Positions 59,804-64,000 of a stretch of DNA of 64,000 bases are shown piece after piece. Numbering within the stretch: the first letter of the stretch is position 1; every line of letters begins with the position of its first letter. A program made the translations under genes and the position numbers. Source of the DNA: an uncultured Lachnospiraceae bacterium (GTDB lineage Bacteria > Bacillota > Clostridia > Lachnospirales > Lachnospiraceae); the NCBI GenBank assembly GCA_910585465.1, contig CAJUEW010000010.1, positions 45,051 to 109,050 on the forward strand, in the 5' to 3' direction. The notes beneath the pieces were generated by a model that worked only from the letters and a program-made list of their open reading frames with translations, made no database searches and had not been told where the DNA came from.

Positions 59804-60589
59804 ATGAAGAAAATAAAGCTTTGGATAGGGGGCTTTCTATTTATATGTGCATCGGTGTCCGCCTTTTTATACATACAGGAGGAGCTTCCTTATATCCAGG
59901 GAAGGCTGGAAACAAAAAAGCTGGCCGGGGCCTGCCTGAAAACAGGGGATGAGAAAACTGCAAGCTTTCTGGACCCGGAAATAGAGGTGGATTTTGCCCG
60001 TCTTAAGGCCATAAATCCGGATATCATTGGATGGATTTATATTCCGGGAACCCAGGTAAATGACCCTATCCTGAAGCACCAGGAAGAAGATGCCTATTAT
60101 CTGACCCATACTCCGGAAAAAAGGGAAAGCAAGCTTGGTTCCATTTACATGCACCATGACGCGGCGGCTGATTTTACGGACGCCCATACGATTCTGTTCG
60201 GACACAACATGAAGTCCGGACAGAGGTTCGGGGAGCTGTCCGGCTATGCGGATGAGGACTTTGCAAAAGCGTATCCGGATGTCTGGATCCTTCTGCCGGG
60301 GGAAACCCTGCACTGCACTGTCTACAGCGCCTACGCCTGCCCGGTGGATGACCTGACCTATACCGTAGGATATAAGACAGGAGAGAGGGCTTACAGGGAT
60401 TTTATCCGCCACACGGCAGAAGCTTCCTGTATCCGGGTGAAGGACCTTCCGTCAGACGGGGATCGGATCATTACCCTTTCTACCTGTACAGATTCCGGGG
60501 ATAAGGGAAGGCGGTTTGTTGTGAACTGCTTTGCGGCAGAAGCAAAGGAGCTTTCCGGAAAGGGGGGATGTGAAGCCGGCAGAAAATGA
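59804..60589 (+). CDS. srtB: Class B sortase
   Basis: 261-residue membrane-anchored transpeptidase with an N-terminal helix (about 5-24). Catalytic residues are His134 (LFGHNM), Cys228 (TLSTCTDSGD) and Arg236 or Arg237 (KGRRFV). Class B is shown by PEIEVDFARLKAINPDIIGWIYIPGT and YYLTHTPEKRESKLGSIYMHH. It joins proteins with a sorting signal to the wall or to each other. The operon encodes a protein ending with a PEKTG signal (62702-63898), the likely substrate. SD AGGAGAAGAG. Confidence 0.95.
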   Translation: MKKIKLWIGGFLFICASVSAFLYIQEELPYIQGRLETKKLAGACLKTGDEKTASFLDPEIEVDFARLKAINPDIIGWIYIPGTQVNDPILKHQEEDAYYLTHTPEKRESKLGSIYMHHDAAADFTDAHTILFGHNMKSGQRFGELSGYADEDFAKAYPDVWILLPGETLHCTVYSAYACPVDDLTYTVGYKTGERAYRDFIRHTAEASCIRVKDLPSDGDRIITLSTCTDSGDKGRRFVVNCFAAEAKELSGKGGCEAGRK

Positions 60590-60626
60590 GAAAAAACACA
60601 TGCAAATAAAAAAGAAAGGAAGGAAC

Positions 60627-61127
60627 ATGACAAAAAAATATTGGATACCGCTGATTGCGGCGGCGCTGACCATGACGGCAGGGCTTGGCACGACGTATGC
60701 TTATCTGACCGCCCAGGACAGCGTGGAAAACACCTTTGATGTGTCTGAGGTGGACATTACGGTGGAGGAAGGCTTTGAGCCGACGCCTCCGGAACCGGGG
60801 AAGGTCATTAAGAAGGCTCCGAGAATCCGCAGTGATTCGGACACAGACTGCTATGTACGGATGCGCTATGAATTTACCAGCAGCGACGCGGAAAAGCTGT
60901 GCGAGTCTGTAAAGACCAACCCGGGATGGACAAAGAAAAGCGACGGGTACTATTACTGGAACAGCATCGTAAAGCCGGGAGGGGAAACCGGGACGCTGTT
61001 TGATCGGATTCAAATCAGATCCGGGATTACCGCGGAGGAGATCATTCCCTTTGACATCCTGGTCTATGCGGAGGCCGTGCAGGCGAAGGGGCAGAGCCTG
61101 GAGTCCGCCTGGGCCAGTGTGGATTAA
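60627..61127 (+). CDS. SipW-dependent-type signal peptide protein (camelysin/TasA-like), 166 aa
   Basis: 166-residue secreted protein. The signal peptide has a hydrophobic core and a SipW-type ending (GLGTTYAYLTAQD), followed by a mature beta-rich domain with acidic start (VSEVDITVEEGFEPTPPEPG). One Cys pair may be oxidised (DTDCYVRM and EKLCESV). It starts at 60627 after AAGGAAGGAA. TasA-family proteins assemble into matrix fibres in Bacillus; a role in surface fibres is inferred from family and context. Confidence 0.8.
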   Translation: MTKKYWIPLIAAALTMTAGLGTTYAYLTAQDSVENTFDVSEVDITVEEGFEPTPPEPGKVIKKAPRIRSDSDTDCYVRMRYEFTSSDAEKLCESVKTNPGWTKKSDGYYYWNSIVKPGGETGTLFDRIQIRSGITAEEIIPFDILVYAEAVQAKGQSLESAWASVD

Positions 61128-61139
61128 CAGGAGGAAGGA

Positions 61140-61835
61140 ATGAAGAAAAGAGAAAAAAAGATACTGGCCGTACTGGCGGCACTGCTTTGCATCGGAGCAG
61201 CGGGAACAGGAAGCACGCTGGCATTCTTCACGGACAGCGAAACGTTCACGAATGAGCTTCATTTTGCGGGGGAGGACGGCCTGGACGCAGTCTTGGAGGA
61301 GCCTTCATGGAAAGCTGAAAAGGGTCTGCTGGTCCTTCCGGGGGAAAAGGTTCCGAAGGACCCTCAGATAACTAACACCTCAGAGCTGGATATGGACTGT
61401 CTGGCAGCGATCCAGGTGGAATTTGTGTACGGAAAGAACTGCCCGGACCGGGCAAAAACCGGACAGGCCCTCTCGGACGCGGACATGGCATATGTCCATG
61501 ACGTATACCGGATAGACTGGAACGCGGACACCTTGGAAAACTGGATTCGGTTTGACGGGGAGTCGGCAGGTGACCAGACCCAAAGGTTTTATTATAAGGA
61601 GGTACTTAAGAGGAATCTTCCGGAGAATGGGGATACCACCGTTCCTCTGTTTACGTGCCTGGAGATTCCAAAGGAGGTAAATAATAAGCGTTATTCCCAT
61701 ATCCAGGATATGGGAGGCTTTGATATCCGGATAACGGGTACGGTGATCCAGCAGATGACAGGAGAGAGCATCCACGGGCTGGACTCTCCGGGGGATGCTT
61801 ACCGTTCCGGGCTGTTTACATTTTCAGGGGAATGA
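61140..61835 (+). CDS. BsaA-family SipW-dependent biofilm matrix-type protein
   Basis: 231-residue secreted protein with N-terminal KKREKKILAVLAALLCIGAAG and SipW-type cleavage region GSTLAFFTDSETFTNEL. The mature part shares with its neighbours PGEKVPKDPQITNTSELD, the repeat-like TasA core that has a Lys-Asp-Pro turn. SD CAGGAGGAAG. It is 12 bp after the preceding gene. The family is named from Clostridium and Bacillus matrix proteins; which surface structure it builds is not known. Confidence 0.82.
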   Translation: MKKREKKILAVLAALLCIGAAGTGSTLAFFTDSETFTNELHFAGEDGLDAVLEEPSWKAEKGLLVLPGEKVPKDPQITNTSELDMDCLAAIQVEFVYGKNCPDRAKTGQALSDADMAYVHDVYRIDWNADTLENWIRFDGESAGDQTQRFYYKEVLKRNLPENGDTTVPLFTCLEIPKEVNNKRYSHIQDMGGFDIRITGTVIQQMTGESIHGLDSPGDAYRSGLFTFSGE

Positions 61836-61864
61836 CCATAAAGAAAAAGGAGAAGGAGAAAAAA

Positions 61865-62662
61865 ATGGACAGAAAAAATTTAAAAAGGTATATGGCAGCC
61901 GCTGCGGCAGCTGCCTGTGCCGCGGCAGTCGGAATCGGGACAACCATGGCCTATATGACCGAAAAGGATGAGGTGACAAACATCTTTACGGTGGGGGATC
62001 TGGATGTGGGATTAAAGGAGCCGGAATGGAACCCGGATGACGGGGACGGAATCAACATGTACCCCGGATATACGGTCTATAAAAATCCTACCGTAAAGAA
62101 CATCACCAGCGACCGGAACGGGGAGGAGCCCTGCTATGCCAGGATGCTGATCCATATCCGGGATGAGGACGGGAACCTGATCGAAGATCCGGAGGCTATT
62201 GAGCTGGTGAAACAGACGATCCGGTTTGACGGCTCCTATACAGGGAACTACGAAGAGAAGGGTGTTGGTTCCGTGCTGGTGCAGGGACGGATACCTGGCT
62301 ACGCGCTGGAGGAGTTAAAGGACATCCCTATGGTAAATCCGGATTTTACATTAGATACGTCCCGGTCGGAGCCGAATGTGCTGGTTTATAACTATATGGG
62401 GGCCGATGGGACAGGCGTTCTGAAGATCGGAGAAGAGGCGGCTCTGTTTACGGACATCGTAATCCCCACCGACTGGAACCAGACCCATTTTGAGACCGTC
62501 GGGGATTTTCAGGTTTCTGTAACGCTGGAATCCATCCAGGCATCGGGCTTTGCCACCCAGGCAGATGCTTTCCTGGCTCTGGATGAGGAAATTAAAAACG
62601 GAACTGTTCAGGCGCCGGAGAGTAATAAGGGCAGTGAAAACGATAACGGAGAATTAGAATAA
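61865..62662 (+). CDS. SipW-dependent-type signal peptide protein, 265 aa
   Basis: 265-residue secreted protein with an Ala-rich signal peptide (MAAAAAAACAAAVGIG) and the SipW-type region TTMAYMTEKDEVTNIF. The mature part has GDLDVGLKEPEWNPDDG, YPGYTVYKNPTVKN and an acidic C-terminal end. The ATG at 61865 has AAGGAGAAGGAG upstream; an ATG at 61832 overlaps the previous stop (ATGA) and could also be used. It is the third TasA/camelysin-like paralogue in a row, so the three may co-assemble. Confidence 0.8.
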   Translation: MDRKNLKRYMAAAAAAACAAAVGIGTTMAYMTEKDEVTNIFTVGDLDVGLKEPEWNPDDGDGINMYPGYTVYKNPTVKNITSDRNGEEPCYARMLIHIRDEDGNLIEDPEAIELVKQTIRFDGSYTGNYEEKGVGSVLVQGRIPGYALEELKDIPMVNPDFTLDTSRSEPNVLVYNYMGADGTGVLKIGEEAALFTDIVIPTDWNQTHFETVGDFQVSVTLESIQASGFATQADAFLALDEEIKNGTVQAPESNKGSENDNGELE

Positions 62663-62667
62663 GCAAA

Positions 62668-62704
62668 GAGGAGGAACGCTGTAAAGCAGCGTCAGAAAGA
62701 GATG
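62668..62704 (+). promoter_or_regulatory. Ribosome binding site with a hairpin spacer
   Basis: The SD AGAGGAGGA (62668-62676) is 25 bases before the ATG at 62702, too far for normal use. ACGCTG (62676-62681) and CAGCGT (62687-62692) form a perfect 6-bp stem between them; folding it leaves an effective spacing of about nine bases. Confidence 0.6.
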
Positions 62705-63898
62705 AGGAAAAAAATCAAAAGGGCTGCCGCAGTGTGCCTATCAGCTGGTTTTCTTTGCTCCTTTATAGGTATGATAGCTTTGGCCTGCTGGTATAGGTTT
62801 GGAGATACAGATAATATTTTGACTATGATAAGCTATCAGAACCGGATTGAGGAGGAATATGTAGTCCCGGATCATGTAGATCCGGGGGCGGAGGTAGACA
62901 AGATTGTGAACGTGAAAAACACGGGAACGGTAGATACCATCATCCGGGTATCCGTGGAGAAGGCTTTTGGAACACGGAATAAAGACGGGACCTTTGTTAA
63001 AGAGGGAGATCTGGAGCCGGATATGATCCAGATTACCTATAACACCACCTCCTGGCAGGAAAAAAAGGATGGATTTTTCTATTATAAAGACATTCTGAAG
63101 GCCGGAGAGATGACAAAGGAGCCGCTTTTTACTTCCTTCACCCTGTCGCCGGGGATCGGGGACGCCTATGAGGGAAAGGATGCCCAGATTGTGGTCCGTA
63201 TGGAGTCCGTCCAGGCGGAGGGGGACGCGGTTTCCCTGTGGGGCATGACCTACTCAGAGCTGGATATCCAGGCTCCGGAGGGTGCAGACGCAGCTCCCAC
63301 CTGTGTTACTTACCTGGGAAAGAGTGAAGGATTTGATATTGCCGCAGAGAAAACCGATTTGTTTGCAAGCTTTAAGAACCTGCTTCCGGGATGCTCAAGA
63401 ACCCAGAGGATTTACATAGAGAATCATTCAGAAGAAGCTGTGGAGCTGCTTCTCCGTGCAGATTCAGCCCGGCAGGAGGAGATGAGCGACAGACAGCTAA
63501 GGCTGGTGAAGCAAATGCTGGAGGAATATGCCCTGATAGAAATCATTCACGGGAATGAGACCATATATGAAGGCCCGGTGTCCGGGAATCTGGGAGGAGA
63601 ACAGCATACTATGAAAGATAACATCAGCCTTGGCAGCTTACTTCCGCATACGAAGAAAGAGCTGAAGGTAAAGCTGGCGCTGGATCCGGACATGGACAAT
63701 GAGTTTCTGGAGCTGTCCGGGAAGGTGAAATGGATCTTTACGGCGAAGGGGGAGGACGAAGGGACCATCTCCACAGTCTATCCGGAGAAAACCGGGCTTC
63801 AGGAAGTCTTTGTAGGATGCGCCTGGGTATTCCTGCTCAGCCTTCTGCTGGGGATATCCCTGCTGATATGGCCCGGCCGGAAAAAGGCGCATATATGA
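62702..63898 (+). CDS. Cell-wall-anchored TasA-like protein with PEKTG sorting signal
   Basis: 398-residue surface protein. The N-terminal signal has a hydrophobic core (AAAVCLSAGFLCSFIGMIALA). Two beta-rich regions follow with TasA-like text (VPDHVDPGAEVDKIVNVKNTG, SFTLSPGIGDAYEGKDAQIV). The C-terminus is a complete sorting signal: YPEKTG, a hydrophobic helix (about 375-392) and the basic tail GRKKAHI. This LPXTG-like form with Pro-x-Thr-Gly suits the class B sortase of the same operon. It lacks the SipW-type ending of its three neighbours, so it is probably the anchor for their fibre. Confidence 0.83.
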   Translation: MRKKIKRAAAVCLSAGFLCSFIGMIALACWYRFGDTDNILTMISYQNRIEEEYVVPDHVDPGAEVDKIVNVKNTGTVDTIIRVSVEKAFGTRNKDGTFVKEGDLEPDMIQITYNTTSWQEKKDGFFYYKDILKAGEMTKEPLFTSFTLSPGIGDAYEGKDAQIVVRMESVQAEGDAVSLWGMTYSELDIQAPEGADAAPTCVTYLGKSEGFDIAAEKTDLFASFKNLLPGCSRTQRIYIENHSEEAVELLLRADSARQEEMSDRQLRLVKQMLEEYALIEIIHGNETIYEGPVSGNLGGEQHTMKDNISLGSLLPHTKKELKVKLALDPDMDNEFLELSGKVKWIFTAKGEDEGTISTVYPEKTGLQEVFVGCAWVFLLSLLLGISLLIWPGRKKAHI

Positions 63899-63939
63899 AA
63901 AAAACAATCATAAAAAAAACAATCATGAAAAAAACGATC
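63895..63939 (+). repeat. Three tandem 15-bp units at the start of the last gene
   Basis: ATGAAAAAAACAATC, ATAAAAAAAACAATC and ATGAAAAAAACGATC stand head to tail, coding for MKKTI, IKKTI and MKKTI. The A-runs of seven to eight make slippage plausible. Confidence 0.7.
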
Positions 63940-64000
63940 AGGGATGCCGTAAGAGTGATACTTATCGGGTACCTTCTTCTGCTGTCAGTCCTGATTCTGC
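63895..64000 (+). CDS. Start of a membrane protein, probable SipW-type signal peptidase (cut by window end)
   Basis: The ATG at 63895 overlaps the preceding stop by 4 bp (ATGA). Only 35 residues are visible: a basic start with three KKTI-type units, then a hydrophobic helix (VRVILIGYLLLLSVLIL). SipW-type signal peptidases have such an N-terminus and usually accompany SipW-dependent proteins, so this is the best guess, but no catalytic motif is in view. An internal ATG at 63925 may be the real start. Confidence 0.5.
   Translation, partial: MKKTIIKKTIMKKTIRDAVRVILIGYLLLLSVLIL

Overview
The window reads as one contiguous piece of chromosome from a spore-forming anaerobic member of the Clostridia, most like a Lachnospiraceae (Clostridium cluster XIVa type). 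The reasons are a clear Spo0A, CotF-type spore coat proteins, rubrerythrin, strong AGGAGG ribosome binding sites, TTGACA/TATAAT promoters, an FMN riboswitch in front of ribU, a class B sortase with SipW-type secreted proteins, and moderate GC content. No tRNA, rRNA, CRISPR array, insertion sequence, prophage gene or replication origin was recognised. Species is not assigned.

Layout. 1-6.0 kb: the end of an ABC ATPase, two peptidases (M18 and M24B), a MATE exporter and a Gx-family membrane protein. 6.1-17.3 kb: glycogen genes glgB and glgA separated by a histidine kinase/response regulator pair, a divergent RND-type efflux pair (adaptor and pump) and spo0A. 17.3-17.8 kb: two small CotF-like coat proteins. 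18.0-35.0 kb: a large catabolic locus. It holds two zinc alcohol/polyol dehydrogenases, three aldolases of two kinds, an aldo/keto reductase, a PfkB kinase, an FGGY kinase, a TIM-barrel epimerase, a complete branched-chain-amino-acid-type ABC importer, two paralogous DeoR repressors and a MATE exporter. The substrate is not identified, but the enzymes point to a polyol or uncommon sugar. 35.1-42.1 kb: an aminotransferase, a LysR regulator and an operon of an RraA-like aldolase plus 5-oxoprolinase PxpBCA, then glutamate dehydrogenase. 42.2-43.7 kb: FMN riboswitch, ribU and an FMN-binding split-barrel protein. 43.7-54.7 kb: housekeeping biosynthesis (aroC, tgt, yajC, leuB, ilvD, ilvB, serC, serA, a DUF1015 gene). 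54.7-59.4 kb: a mutarotase-like protein, a small Cys-rich protein, a three-domain fusion protein, an FMN-dependent dehydrogenase and rubrerythrin. 59.8-64.0 kb: sortase B, three proteins with SipW-type signal peptides, a wall-anchored protein with a PEKTG sorting signal, and the start of a probable SipW-type signal peptidase cut by the window edge.

How parts work together. The 18-33 kb enzymes form a plausible import, oxidation/epimerisation, phosphorylation and aldol-cleavage route with two kinase/aldolase branches. The importer promoter carries three helically phased copies of AAACARATAAAAA and a Spo0A-box-like site between its -35 and -10. The LysR gene sits between two transcription units whose promoters share the same 13-mer at the same 14-bp distance from their -35 boxes, which suggests that the aminotransferase and the aldolase/5-oxoprolinase operon form one pathway. 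The most unusual single protein is the 610-residue fusion at 55980-57812 (glycosyltransferase, DNA glycosylase, YbaK/ProX).
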